A stretch of 64,000 nucleotides of DNA from Madurella fahalii (taxonomy: Eukaryota; Ascomycota; Sordariomycetes; Sordariales), in the NCBI GenBank assembly GCA_029876055.1, contig CM056877.1, positions 3,782,001 through 3,846,000 of the forward strand. The letters are read 5' to 3'. The notes beneath the pieces are model-generated. The model was not told the DNA's origin, did no database searches, and was given only the letters and a program-made list of their open reading frames with translations. Made by a program: the position numbers and the translations under genes. Below, piece by piece: positions 45,973 to 58,795 of the stretch; position 1 is the stretch's first letter; each line of letters opens with the position of its first letter.

Positions 45973-46873
45973 ATGGCCGACATCACTGATCAACACGACC
46001 AAACTTCGCCCACCGAGCTCGACGAGCCGCATTCGGTCGGCAATGGCAACACCGGCGTCGCTGAAAACCGCGGCATCAAGCGTGCCCGCCCTAGCACAGC
46101 CGAGGATGACGATGACGACGACGACAAGGGCGGCCGCGAGCGCCGCAAGATTGAGATCAAGTTCATCAGCGACAAGTCGCGTCGCCATATCACATTCTCC
46201 AAGCGCAAGGCTGGAATCATGAAGAAGGTCTGTCGCCCGTCATCCGAACTCGTCGCGCTTTTGCCAAAATCAGAACTGCGGGCTTCGCGCCGTCTGCGCG
46301 CCTGCGCCGACTGTCTCTTTTATTTATTTATTTTTTTTTTCCGATGAGGAACCCAGAATGCTAACGCGGATCGTTGCGTGTCCCAGGCGTACGAACTGTC
46401 AGTCTTGACAGGCACCCAAGTCCTGCTTCTCGTCGTCTCGGAAACCGGCCTCGTCTACACCTTTACGACTCCCAAGCTGCAACCTCTGGTCACAAAAGCC
46501 GAGGGCAAGAACTTGATCCAGGTATGTCGTTCCTCGGTTCCCCGTGACACGGGCCGCCATGCAGCACATTGCGCGACTGACACAAAGGGTTTAGGCGTGC
46601 CTGAACGCGCCGGAACCTCCAGCCGGCACCGACAACGGCGTGGACGAGTCCAACGCCGTCGATTCGCCCGACGAGCCGACGAGTGCTCACCTGCCTCCCC
46701 AGCCGAACCGGCCGGCGATACCGCAGGGTCCCATGCATCCCGGCTACGGAATGCCCAACGTCGGAATGGACCCCCAGCAAGCGCTCGCCTATTCCAACTA
46801 CGTGCAACAACAGCGGGGAAGCCAGTATATGCCACCATCCGGGTTGCAGCAGCATACCGGTCACCAGTCATAA
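45973..46873 (+). CDS. mcm1: MADS-box transcription factor Mcm1
   Basis: This is an SRF-type MADS-box factor that binds CArG-like sites and works with partner regulators in mating, cell cycle and development. Exons are 45973-46227, 46387-46521 and 46595-46873, giving 222 residues. Introns are GTCTGT to CCAG (159 nt) and GTATGT to TTAG (73 nt). A short acidic segment (EDDDDDDDKGG) precedes the MADS domain, which starts near residue 56: RRKIEIKFISDKSRRHITFS, KRKAGIMKK, then across intron 1 AYELSVLTGTQVLLLVVSE and TGLVYTFTTPKLQPLV. The SAM-like extension ends at about EGKNLIQ (residue 130). The C-terminal part is Pro/Gln-rich (YVQQQRGSQYMPP), a typical activation region. The first intron splits the MADS box after GIMKK. 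The ATG context is AAAAAATGGCC. Confidence 0.96.
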
Positions 46874-49800
46874 CCGCGCCCCAGTCGGCTTCTATCATGA
46901 CTTTAGCTCGTGCGCCAAATACCCAGCATTAATGCATTTGTGCCATGTCGTTTTTCTCGGTCGACATCGTTAGGATGGTCTCGCCATTTAGTGAGGCCTG
47001 TCTGGCCTGGCGTTTGATTGGGGTTTGTCTCTGCAGCTTATTCCATCCTCTTTTCCTATTTTTTTTTTTTTTTTTTATATTTTTATTTTCCGCTTTCGAC
47101 GGTCCCTTTCCGGTCTTTCTCGCCTGTCCCGCATCGCCTCACTTATCGATAAATCCCCTCTCCATCGAGCACTCATGGGGGGGAAGTTTATGATGCCGGC
47201 CGGCTCCGACGCGCAAATTGGTGCAGCTGGTCCGGGATCTCGCCTAAGCCGGCCCTCTTGTCTATATACACCAAGGCAGCGCGGCCGAAGAAAACAAGAG
47301 GTGCGCAAAGATTAGCGACCGAGATGTTTTTCGACGGCACTCGGATCAACGAGGTCGGTCTGCGCATTCCGGCGTCAGCTTGGCAACGCTTAATTCCGGT
47401 GGCCCTCCTGTGTCTGGATGGTGGTTGCCCGATGGTTCTTGGGGGGGTTGGGAGGGGTTGTGGTAGCAAAGATGAAGTCAACGACCATGATCACTTTATA
47501 ACGCGAGTTCGGGGGCAGGGGAGTTGGGAATCTTGCCGGCAATTTGTCCGCCGACGGGAGGAAACGATTTTGACGGATTGATGGCACATTCTCTCTCTTT
47601 ATCGCTTTGGCCTCGGGCTAGTCAGGGGCAATCGGTCGTCATCTCTTTGCCGGACTCGTTTGGCCGCCTCGCGTCCAATTCAGCCATGTCTCTTCCTGAC
47701 GATCGCTGACCGCGTTACCCTTTTGTTTTAAAAAAAAACTCTCGTATAGAGACGGGGAAAACATTTTGAAAGGGGATGTCTGCGGTGCGACGTAATGCTG
47801 CTTTTTTTCTTGAGTGACGGCGTAGCTGAGACTGCCAACATATCCGGCAAGAGAGGCTGAGCCGCCTGTATGATAGCGCAAACCCCTTCCGTACACTTGC
47901 AATACCACGCTCTTGTAATTTGAATAACGATATATGCTGGCCGCATTCGTGGAGGAGTGATAACTTGAAACTTTACCGCTGTCTGTCTTTGATCGGGTAA
48001 AACGTTTTGCTCGAGGAGCAGTTGGGCCTTTTCCCCGCTGGGAAGGCGAGTTACTTATCTATTACCGAACTTGGCCATTGTTGATATTAAACTACACCCC
48101 AGGTCCGTCCGGGGGGGTGGAATTTGGACCCGGATTCTTGGATAAGGTAGGTATGGACAAGGCGGGTTCCCGGTCAGCAGCCGCCGGTGCTTTAACCTTA
48201 TTTTGATATGCTGCTAACCGCAAAAAGCTTGCCGGTCGCCCGACACGGAATCCATCCATCCATCCATCGAGTCCTCGCGCGGGCATGTGCGCGTGCGCGT
48301 GCGATTGTCGGTCGGCAGATCCCGACGTGCACCCCCCTCCCCCATCATCCTTTTGCGCCGAGGGAAAGGTAAACTGTGTAGGGTTAAGTAAAGTAAGGTA
48401 GCCGGGATCCGGGGGGATGCTTGCTCGGTGGACAGACTTCCCGTTTGGGAACAGGATTGCGGTGGATGTTCGGCCGCCGTACCTGGGTAACACTCAGGTA
48501 TCATGCTTCCACGGGGCTTTCTGTGTGGTGAGCTGCTGGCCCAACCGCCAAAAGTTCAGGATGTAAATAAAAGTGCTGTTGGTTCTCGGGCGGTCTTGTA
48601 TACTCGCCCCTTCTCATTCGAGGGAGGTAGGAATAAGGTGCGAACAGGAGGATCCATAGACGGGGTCTGTCATGGGACCGTGGCCGGCGCATTGCCTCGT
48701 AACAGGAATTGATCGACTTTTGGGTTCGGGACTTGGAAAGAGAACAGACTCTGCACTAGAGACTAACTTAGTGGTTCTGCGGCCGAGCAAACGGGAGCTA
48801 TTTTAGCCTTCGCGCCCATTCTTTCTTAATTTAAATTCCTCCTGCGTTTGACCGATCTGCCGAGACTTGGGCTAGGCCGAGCGTTTGAGCTAACGGCTAG
48901 TTGGCAGGTAGTACATATATTGCGCCGGGAGCAAGCTGCCCGTGCGAGGCTTGACAGGTAGCTCGCGTGACTAAAGGGGGGAGGGCCACGCGCTACGAAT
49001 CTACATGTACGTCAGAACATCAATCAAGTGGAGACGGCAACGAGTCGGTTGGGTTGGCTCGGAGACTCTGTGCGCATGTTGAAGCTTTAACCCAGGACGT
49101 CTAGCTTTCTCGGCTTCCCGGAGGTCGGAGATGAGAATTCTGTGTATACTCACTATAGAGGAGTCTGATATCTGATTTGTTTCAGATGCACCGCTCGCCG
49201 TTTGTGCACTTTTGTGGTGAATCGGCGGTCCTGAAGACAACCGCATCTATGGCTGGGAGGTGGGAAGGCAATCCTTCCATCCAAAGGACTCAGAATAGCC
49301 CTTGCCAGTGTTGCGAGAAACACCAAGTCCTTAGGACGCTCTCGGGTTGCCTAGGGGGACAGAGGCGATGAGAGAAACTCTTGGTCAATCCGCCAGATGC
49401 AAATGGTGTTTTGGATTCTCTTCCCGATCGAGCATCCACTTCTCTCTGTTCGCGTCTGGGAGGATTTGGCAGACAGCAAGCGCTCAAAAATACCTTTCAC
49501 AACGCTATATGAATTGAGCTATCCATTTCTTCTGTGTCTCCCCATTATGCCATTCCCTTTTCTAGGATAGCGGCACATTGGCATGTACATGCACTAGGAG
49601 ACAGCGCAACTCAACTACCAAGGCAATGGGCAGTTCTTACATCCACTTGTTAGGGGTAGCTGAGTGGCATGGTACTGCTTCGGTATCGAAGCTTCCAATC
49701 CGGGTATCCGAATGTCCGGCGCCGGTCCGGATCGCGTCGGGAAGCCGGGGCCGCGGCCGTCGGATTACGGAGCGGCGTCTGATGGCTCTGGCTTGGCATC

Positions 49801-50164
49801 CGCTTTGGGAACGCGGTTCGCCTGCGTGGGTTTGAGCAAGTTTCTGCACAAGTGATTGGCAGGCTTTTGAAGTAGTGGTACTTCTCTCGCGCCAGAGCCT
49901 CCGAGTGCTGCTGCTAACAAGCCTAGGCAACGGTAGCGTGGATGAAGCTGAGACAGGTTGAGAAACCGCCATCACGGTTTCCAGGCGGCCGTGAAGGAGA
50001 GAGAAAGCACGCCAGTTCTGCCGCAAATGAAACAGACATGGAACAACCAGTTATCCATTGCGCCTGCCAGTGCGAAATACCAGAGAAAAAGAGCCTTTTA
50101 ACCCCATACCGTTACTCCAAAGCTCATAAAGCATCGTAATTCCAGAACACTCATAACGCGTAGT
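46874..50164. other. Gene-free region mcm1 to copper transporter
   Basis: This 3.3-kb region contains T-rich tracts just after mcm1 (about 47059-47076) and a CCAT run at about 48254-48267. A perfect RNA polymerase III A-box match (TAGCTGAGTGG, 49657-49667) precedes a hairpin at 49677-49692, but no acceptor stem or proper B box exists, so I do not call a tRNA. Confidence 0.5.
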
Positions 50165-50882
50165 CTAATGCTCCGTCGTCAAAATGAACCTCCCCACGAG
50201 GAGACTCCCGAGAAAGGTGCCACCGAGAACAGACAAGAAGTACCCAACGTTCATGGACATGACCGCCAGCATGCTACAAAAAACAGCACGAGTCAGCAAC
50301 AGATCCCGTCCCGCCTAGGTAGGACAGAGAGACTCACAGCAAATATCCCACCCCGGCAATGACAGTATCGATCACGGCGCGCACAGGATCGACGCTCAAC
50401 CTCCACGGCCTCGCGTCTGCCGTCGCCGGCCGCCTCACGACCACGACGTTCTCCTCGACGCCGTTCTCGCTCAGCACCATGGTCGCGTTCTTGGCCAGCG
50501 AGTCGCGGCTGAGGTTCTCGGCCAGCGGGCCCTTGCCGTTGACGACGACGTAGCGGCGCTTGAGCTCCCTGTCCAGCCAGCGGCGCTCCAGCCACGACTT
50601 GAGGGCCAGCAGCCCGCGGAAGACGGCGGCCAGCGCGATCAGGAAGATGCACGTCGCCGCGTAGGCGCCTGCGCTGGCGGGCGTCCAGCTGGCCGAGTAG
50701 AGCGAGGTGGCCATTGAGGTCTGGAAGACGGCCATCATGGTCGATGAGTGCGCCGGTGCGCCGCCGCCGCCGCCGCCGTCGGTTGGCATCGCGTGCGAGT
50801 GCGACGAGGCGTCCGTGGCAGCGGCCGACTCGGCGCCGTGGGCGTGGTCGCCATGCCTGGGGTATATTCCATATGTGTCCAT
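50165..50882 (-). CDS. Ctr-family copper transporter
   Basis: This is a small trimeric copper importer of the Ctr family (SLC31), at the plasma membrane or vacuole. Exons on the minus strand are 50882-50338 and 50273-50165, giving 217 residues; the intron is GTGAGT to GTAG (64 nt). The N-terminus is rich in His and Met (GDHAHGAES, SHSHAMP, STMMAVFQTSM), suited to copper capture. TM1 is about YAATCIFLIALAAVFRGLLA. A cytosolic loop with basic residues follows, and exon 2 supplies MLAVMSMNVGYFLSVLGGTF then LGSLLVGRF, including the M-x3-M motif of TM2 and the GxxxG of TM3. The final residues, ILTTEH, lack a strong Cys/His metal-binding tail. Family is clear; whether it is the plasma-membrane or vacuolar form cannot be read from the sequence. 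Confidence 0.9.
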
Positions 50883-53800
50883 TCTTGGGGAGGGTGGATT
50901 TCGGCCTTCTTGCTTGGTGTTGCGAGGGGGGGTGAGAGGGGTTGATATGCGTATGCGGAGTGGTTGGGGAGTTCCCGGTTGTAAAAGCGCTCACGATTAC
51001 ACAACGGGGCACCCGTCCCCGTCTTTGCGCTTGTATCCTCGACCGCCTTTTTTCCAACTGCCGTGTACCTTTAGCCGTCGGCGTGGGGGCAGGTCGAGAC
51101 TTTCGGCTTGAAATACAGACGGAGGAAGAGGGCAAAAAGAATTATTATCCTGGAGTAATCCAGAGGCTAGAGAGATGTCCTAACAAATCAATCAAGGCGC
51201 AGAGGAAAAGCAGGGCTTTTTCTTTTGGATGAAACATGTCTGGGCGAGAAGATCACGCATCGTAAGGGACTTGTACGACAATGCGATCGCCTAGCTTCCG
51301 CGCCCCGATTTGGTGTCTCTCCGGGGCGGGACGCAGAAAACATGCTCACTGCATTGCCCGGGGGAGGCACAAGGGACAGGGAGCCCTGTCTGTGTGGCGC
51401 TCCTCTGCCGGCAAGGAATGTAAAGAGAAACACGTGAGTTTAGATCTCGAACGGCACAAAGCGACTGGGAGTGATTCTGCTGCAGACAGCGCTATGCGAG
51501 GCAGCGAGGAGACTACGCTGTTGAGGTAGTTCCGAGTACCTGGATTGCCTTTGAATTGAGTCTTGTTGATTTGACGTAAACGCTTGGAAATTGGAAGCGT
51601 GTTTGCGGGCGAAGTACCGGTACGCGGCCACTGCCGGCGCTAAAAGAGACTCCACTGGCAGTTGACCTCGAGAAACCTTATTTCCATCAGATCGATTCCC
51701 TCCCATCCATATGTATCGGCTTGTCTGCTGGCGTTCTGGAACACATCAGCTTGTCAGATCGCATGCAAAGTTGAACGGCGCCACCCTGGTGCGATTGGTC
51801 GCGCGCCGCTGAGACCTTGATCGAGACGACAATGCGCAACATACTCACTTGGTCGTTCCAGAACAACGACTTGGTCCCCGGTCTTCCATAATTTGTAGTA
51901 ACCAGAACATAGTTGCTCTGCCTCACGCTGCGGTTCGGCGAGGGATCGCCAAGGCGTCACCTGATGAAAAGCTCCGTTCGCACGGTGACATCGACCTAGC
52001 TACTTTATGTACCTGGACAGGCTGTTCAAGTCGGCACAAACTCGATGCCCAATACCCATCGCCGCCCTAGAGCGGAAGGAAGAGCTCGGGCGGCATGCTA
52101 GCGGGGTGATTGCGGTGGTTAGGTCTTCGAATCCCAAATAGGAAGGCGAGTACGGTACTGGACAAAGTCCCGAGAGCCCCTCGCTTCAGCAAATTTTGTT
52201 TGCCCTTTGTCTCTCGGGACTTCCCCAATGTCTAGCCCATGGTCAAGAGGTCGTAGCGTACATCTCCCCCTACTAGATGCTCGCGTCATCCGATCAATCG
52301 CATCGCTAACGGTGCCCAGGAGGCCGTCTTGACACGTGCAGGCGTTATGCAGCCTCCATCCAACCCCTCGACACGATCTTGCGATGGGGTCAAGGCTACT
52401 TCATTTATCCGTCGCCATCCCATCTCGAGATCTGCTGCCTACCTGCCCGTTCGGGTTTCACCCGCAAGTGCGTCAGGCTGCCTGCAGCATCGGCACCCCA
52501 AGGCCGACGCCGAGGGTCGTCTTTCAGTCCGACTCCACCCTGCAACAGCCCTCGGGCACATCGTGGCTTTAATGGGACCGAATCGCCCGCAATGCAACTG
52601 CGTCAGACTGGAAGCAACGTAACCGGTGGGCTGGTACGCATGCGAGTCTATTTCGACGACAGGCACCATCGATCCGGCAGCCGGCGGGCGTCCGCAGCGT
52701 TTTAAGATCTGTGCCTTCAATTAGCGTCGTGACACGAGTAAAAATATCCTGCGTTTCCAAGTACCGGATGCTGTGTCCCACATGCTCGCGGCTGCTGCCA
52801 TCAAGGGCTGCACGCAAAGCACTTCGTTCGGCTCACCCACCCGACCGCAACACCAGTGAGGAGTGAACAAACGTCGCATAACCACCCATCGATTTCCCCT
52901 GCCTCACGCCGATGCAATTTGTATTCCTAGGTGTAATTCGCAAGACTAGGGATCAATTGCAATCGTGCGACACGGGTCGGTTCTGCGGAGAGTGAGGCAG
53001 AGGAGAGCTCTCCGCTTGTGTTCAGCGCAGACATGGACTGCACAGTCCACCCACCTATTGTCCCACTCTTGGCGAACAGGAAACTCGGAGAGTCTTGGAA
53101 AAAGCGACGGGCTAAATATTGGGTAAATATGAGAGAGAAAGACGACTGCGTCGGAGGATTGCTCACTGACCGCAACGATCGATCGACACTGGGGCTCGAA
53201 CGCGTGTTGATACTGGTGTATCTTGGCTATACAAGATTTGTTAACGGAATGGGCAAGAAGAAGCTTAACCCTTGGCAAAGCTGTCGACTCCGAAACACGA
53301 GCCTCAACTTAGATTCGTCGTCTGTTGCCATGAGCGGGTTCGAAAGCGTCGCGAGTATGGATATTGAGGAGCCCATGCTTACTTCAGCAGTCTCGCCAGG
53401 GCAGCAGGACATTGATGGGCCACCAAAGCAGCCGAGAAGTCAAGCAAGAGCGGCACGATGACTGCCCGGCGTCGTTTCGAGGGTCTCACCAGGCCCGAAC
53501 ACCTGCTCGTCAAGCTCGTGGTGGGCTGCGAGTCCCGGCATCCCTCTCTGTGCAAACATTCCCTATACCTACCCCTCCACCATGAAGGGGGTGGTTACAA
53601 CCGCTGACCAATGGCACTCCAAAAACCCTGCCACAGAAACATCTGTAACTTTGAGTCGGTGTAGGGGTCGCGGTGGTAGTGGTGGACTGTCGTTTTCTCC
53701 GAAACCAGCCTACAGCGGGCTGAGAACGCTGGGAAGCAACGGTACTGGACAGTGCGGGCTGCTGGACATGTTCGAGATGCTGTCAGACGGCAGAGTAGGC

Positions 53801-56800
53801 GATGAACGAGAATGAGAAGCATCATAGGTTACCTCGGTGCCACCCAAGGGCGGGCCAAACCGGGGCGAGTTGGAAAAAGGTTGGCAAAGAACGTGAGGAG
53901 TGCAGCAGCCGATGCCGTCAATGTTACACCCTATCCCTTTGCTTCTTCTCTAGCTGCATTTCTTGTTTCACTTTTGCGCGGTACGTACGCTTCCCATCAC
54001 CGAGATTTCCCCCCCATGTACGTTTCCCTGGATATTAACATGCCTGTACCAGCCCGCCATTTCCTGATCTGGGCGGGCTGAACTGCGGGCTGCAAGTGGC
54101 AGACGCCATGCTGCCGCCCCGTAGGAACCCTGCTCGCCCAGTTCAGCCAGCGCCATGCATCCACCTCGATCCCCGCCCCCAATGGAAACTGTCAAAAGAC
54201 GACGAGGGGTGTGAAGCCGTCGGCGTACCGGTTCTTCGCGTATTGTGCGGTGGTTGGCTTCCGGATGCCGCTCCACAACACGATTTTAACTCGTTCAAGG
54301 CCTGTACTCAAAGAGCTCTGGCGACGCCAGCGGCCCATCTGTGACACCCAGCGTGTCTCGAGAAGAAAAAAAAAATGAAATAAAATAAATAATAAAATGA
54401 AGAGGTGTGTTGAGAGCGCCTGGACCTGTCTGGACCTCATCACCAACCACCGTCGCCAACACGTCCAACGTCAGCCGCGCCGCTCACTCCGGTGATATCG
54501 AGCAAACTACCCAGGAAGGGATGGACCCCGCAGTGGAAAAAAAGAAAGCAAGAAATTGCAGACAAACTACACCAGAAACGGGACCGCCAGCCAGCCCAGA
54601 CCCGGTACCGGATCTTGGACGCTCAACCAGCCAAACGTTCAGGTTTGCCTGACGTGCATGGGAAAACATGCATGGTGCATCTCCAACTCCAAGTACATCC
54701 TCCTCCCCTCCCCCCCCCCCCCCCACCAGAAACGGCGAAAGCCGATCATGGTTGTCCCCCGCCGCGGGCTCGACACTGTGGTGATGGCGGGTACAGAGAG
54801 AGAGAGAGAAGGAAGGGACCGAAACGAGCAACCTGCGTTTATCGGCGACGCCTGGATTGGTCCGCCCGTGGGTCTTTTCCCTCTTTTCCCACTCGCTCAA
54901 CCCCGCCGCAAATGTGATCACGTTGGTAAAAGAAGAAGCAAACAAAGGAATTTAGTATCACCAACAAATACGCAAGGGATGACATTCCCGGCTAGAGCGA
55001 GTCCAGTAGGGAAAGGCTGGGAAATCACCCGGCAGATGCCCGATCTTAGCCAGCGCCAGCGCCAGCGCCAACGGAGGCCGCAACCTGGTTACGTTGCCTT
55101 TCTGTGGCTTTTTTGGCGCATCCGATCTGGTGGCGGCTGCTTGTTGTGGTTAGATTGCGTACTCTTGCGTAGTCGGTCCAGGAAAATCCAGAACGATGGC
55201 TCTAACGCGGATCCGGGGACCAGCATCACGGACGCAAACATCCCCCCCCCTGAACCTTAAGATGTTGCGCCTCCCAAGCGATAAAAGCTGCTCAGTAATC
55301 ATACCGGCGTTTTATTGAGTCAGCAACTCAGTGTTTGTGTAATCCCGGAGGAAAGAGTGGCGCGCCAGCCCGGGCAAAGATTTCCAAAGCCTCGAGCCCA
55401 TCCCCGACCTGCAAGTTGACGGGGGTTCGCGCTCTTTGTACTCTCACCGGTGGTCATTTACTCCAATGTACCCACCCAGCCCATGCGTGATTCGCCGCTG
55501 ATATTAGCATCCAGGCTTGTGATGGGCCGCTAATGTGAGAAGCGCAAGGGAGGCTCAGTTATACAAGGCTCCGTCTCTTTCTTTCTTCCCCCCCCCCCCC
55601 TCTCTCTCTCCTGTCTCTCGCATTCTCTCGCTCTCTTGCCCCACCTGTCTCAGGGGATCAACCATCTCTGCTACGTAGTTAGCCCCAGTAGGTAAATGGC
55701 CATCGTAACACAGCCTATTTCGCTACGGTACGTACTTGTTCCTCCTGCCACGGAGGTGCAGGCAGCAGAGGTGATTCTAATGGTGGCGTGGTCGACATCC
55801 AGCCAAGGGAGCTTCTTACGTACCCGACCTTAGGCGGTCAGGCTTCAAAGCAAGGGAGATCTGTGAGCCTGCTTAAGGAAGCTCTCCATCTCTAGTTCCC
55901 TTTTGTCACCGAAGGCACCGCCGTGCAGTAATAGACAATGCGTCATATAAACGGGTATCACAGTTAACCTCCCTATTGCCCCTCGCTCTACCAATAATTG
56001 ATAATCTGTACGCCAGGAGACCCGGAAACCCAACTAACCAATCCCGGATATAGTGTGTATCTGCAGCATAATAATAATTACTCACTAACAATGCAAGGTG
56101 AAGACATTAGGAATCCCTAACCTCCTCGAGAAGACCGCCGTGCTGCTGCTTTGGGACGTTGCATTCCCCAATCCACTTTGGACATCCGGAGCGCTAACCA
56201 GCCAAGAACATATAAACCCCTAATATATAGACTCCCGGTAACCAAGATGAGCGATTTAGGGGGGGTGGGCCATGATTTAAACAACGAAACATACCCGAAT
56301 TGTGATAAACGCGTCCCTAGACCCGAAAAATGGGGCTGAGAGTAATTTATAGACCCATATCCATCCAAACCAAGAACCAAGCCTGAGTTCCGAAATTAGT
56401 AGGAAAAGAAAACAAATGGTATCAAAGATGCCCATCATCCCTTCTTTGCTTCCCTGGGAAAATAAAAAACAGAGGGAAAAAAAAAAAAAAGGACAGAACA
56501 TGCAAACTCTCCCGATGCCCGACACGCCGACGGACACCAGGAGCCTAACGAAGTCATGTTAAAAAAAAAAAAAAAAAGTTCAAGTCCCAGGCCCATTCCC
56601 CGTTTTTGGTGTTGTCCTAGCCGTCTGTTTACCTTGGCTATCCATGGTCGCGACCTCCTGTGCACCGTCCAAGACATTCCCACGTTGGCTTTCGAATAAA
56701 AATGACGCCGTGACTCTGCCCCGCCAACTCAAGAGTGGCACCCTGAGTTTCCCCAACGCCGGAAAATGACACGAATGAATGGATCATCACCAATTATCTT

Positions 56801-57049
56801 CCCCTGCTTCATGCGCGGGTCCGCAGGCGTCAAGTGTGAACACCCCCGTAAGCCGCCCTTCCCGACCGTTATCTGGCCGTGTCGTCGTTTCGCCAGATCG
56901 AGCGGGTTAATTATGGGTTCCTTAGGGTTATCGCAGTATCGGTTGAGAGATGTCTCTCCCCGGCGCGTGTATCATTGTGTAGAATATTTGGCCCACAATC
57001 CAACATTACTCCTTCTTCAGCCTGGGACTGCCTTCCTTGTCGTCATTCA
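50883..57049. other. 6.2-kb gene-free region
   Basis: No coding region with recognisable features. It holds simple sequence: a C tract at about 54712-54724, a GA run at about 54797-54810, GCCAGC repeats at about 55050-55067, C and CT-rich stretches at about 55586-55620, and A tracts near 56478-56490 and 56560-56577. The right end is downstream of the C2H2 gene. An open frame at 54556-55260 spans much of this simple sequence and is not convincing. Confidence 0.5.
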
Positions 57050-58634
57050 TCACTTCGCCACGATTGCGGGGCGATCCTCGGCTCTCAGTAGTCGTCGTCT
57101 CGGCCCCCGCTGGGGGGATCTGCTGCCGCACCCCTTGACGAGTTTGTGACGCTGCGTAGGAGAGTTAGTACACTGTTCGCCTTGAGGGATTATCCGTTTA
57201 GGAACGTGTGTGCTGACAACGACCCTGGGTCGAGGCACATAAACAACTCACCTTCAGAGCATCTTTGCGTGAAAAGCTCTTGTCACAGTGGCCGCAGGGG
57301 AAGGGTTTGACGTCGAGGTGTATCCGCTTGTGCCGTTTCAGGTCGTGGTTCCTGTTGAAACTTTGAGGACATTGGTCGCATTTGAACGGCCGATCTTGAT
57401 GCGGCGCGGGTGCGTTGGTGTGGTGGACGTAAAGATGATGTTGCTGCATGCTGGGGTGGTGATGAGCGTATCCTCCAAGCCCAGGCACCCCGCCCACCAT
57501 GGAAAGGGGGGACCCGGGGTGGTGCACGTTGCTCAGCACCGGCCCAGACACCGAGGCATAGGATGCGTACGATGCCATAGGCGGTATGCCGTGTCCTCGA
57601 CCGCTAGAAAAATGCAAGGGTGGGGCCATCGCGGGAATGGACCCCAGCCCACGCGGAATCTGACCAGAGGATGTCGCTGGCGAGGTGGTTGCGGGCGATG
57701 CTTGCGTCACCGGCGAAGGAAAGGCTGGGAACGAGCCCTGTTGCGATGTTGAGCTTGACGGGTAACAGTTGGCCGGTGCAGGCGGTTGGCGGTAGGAATT
57801 TCCTTCCTGGCCTGGTCCCGGCATTCCCTGTGTATTCTGCCCTGATGTTGCCGGGCGATTCGCAGTCGATGAGGGCGTGCCGAGCATGGGCGGGGCGAGT
57901 CCGGACTGTTGATGTCCGCCCTGCGTTTGCGGGCCTAATGGTGACCCCAGAGAGCCGCCGCCCCCTCCGGCTCCGCCCCCTCCGGCTGCTATCGGGTTGG
58001 GGAAAGGGGGCTGATCCTGGTACGATTGCGGTGGGGGCAGGTTCTCCCCGTTAGAAGCGGACGTCGGGCCTCGACCGCCATAGTGCTGGAGCGAAGGCGA
58101 CGAAGACGGCCCGTACAATGACGGGCCTCGAGTATAGGGCGACTGGGAAAGCGAGCCTGGACTGGGCGTTGCTTGAGTCGAACTGGCGTACGTGTACGAC
58201 GACAGCTGCGTGCCCCCCGGGCCCGGCCATGAACCCGACATCTGGTTGGAGAAATAGAGGGGTTGCCCTCCTGGTTGGGACGAATGCGGGCCGTTACTAT
58301 GGGCGCCTGCCGTCGAGAGTCCGTCGGGCGCTGCTCCTGAGGGAGTCAGAATACTGGTGCCTGCGGCGTTTGTGGTGCTGGTAGTGGTAGTGGTGGTGAC
58401 GGTAGAGGAGGATGAAGGGGGAGCATTAGAGGGCGGGATCAGTAATGGCGCCGGAGGGGCGGCGCTGGTCAACGGTGACGCCCTCCGGACCCCAAAACTT
58501 ATGTCACTCGGGTTGGTCATAGCTGTAGAAGCATAGCTGGGGTATCGCGTACTTGAGATGTCCGGGAGTGGGAGTGGGAAGGTGGGCAGGCCCGTTGCCG
58601 CCGGTCTTCGAGGCACCAGGCTCGAGGCTCCCAT
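57050..58634 (-). CDS. C2H2 zinc-finger transcription factor with C-terminal finger pair
   Basis: The product is 494 residues from minus-strand exons 58634-57252 and 57151-57050; the 100-nt intron is GTGAGT to CGCAG and lies inside the second finger. The first 410 residues are disordered, rich in Ser, Pro, Gly and Thr. Finger 1 is C419-x2-C422-x12-H435-x3-H439 (FKCDQCPQSFNRNHDLKRH). Finger 2 is Cys447, Cys450, His463 and Cys469 (CGHCDKSFSRKDALK then RHKLVKGC), a C2HC variant completed only after splicing. This finger pair resembles FlbC-type developmental regulators, but I am not sure enough to give a symbol. The tail after the fingers is short and basic (GPRRRLLRAEDR). The start at 58634 is the first ATG of the frame; an in-frame ATG 38 codons later (MTNPSDISFG) is an alternative. 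The long repeat-rich 5' region suggests complex regulation. Confidence 0.85.
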
Positions 58635-58721
58635 GCTACGCCGACGGACGCTGCGTCTGCAGACACGATGCCGCGGATGGAAGGCCGCGGTAAATAGGTG
58701 CGCCGGAACGTCTGTTTCGTT

Positions 58722-58795
58722 GTCGTCACCGTCGTCACCGTCGTCACCGTCGTCGTCGTTGTCGTTGTCGTTGTCGTCGTCGTCGTCGTCGTCAC
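58722..58795. repeat. GTC-rich microsatellite in the leader of the C2H2 gene
   Basis: Three perfect copies of GTCGTCACC are followed by a run of GTC and GTT triplets ending in a further GTCACC. It sits about 90-160 bp upstream of the C2H2 gene's ATG, so it probably lies in its promoter or leader; on the gene strand it reads as GAC/AAC triplets. Confidence 0.85.

Noticed and set aside
49657..49692. tRNA-like A box followed by a hairpin
   Set aside because: TAGCTGAGTGG matches an A box perfectly, but the hairpin has a 6-nt loop, the expected B box is degenerate and no acceptor stem pairs.
53018..53461. 147-codon plus-strand open frame
   Set aside because: It starts at GTG, has no family feature, and no splice sites extend it; support is insufficient.
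54556..55260. 234-codon plus-strand open frame
   Set aside because: It runs through C tracts, GA runs and GCCAGC repeats; its composition reflects simple sequence rather than a gene.
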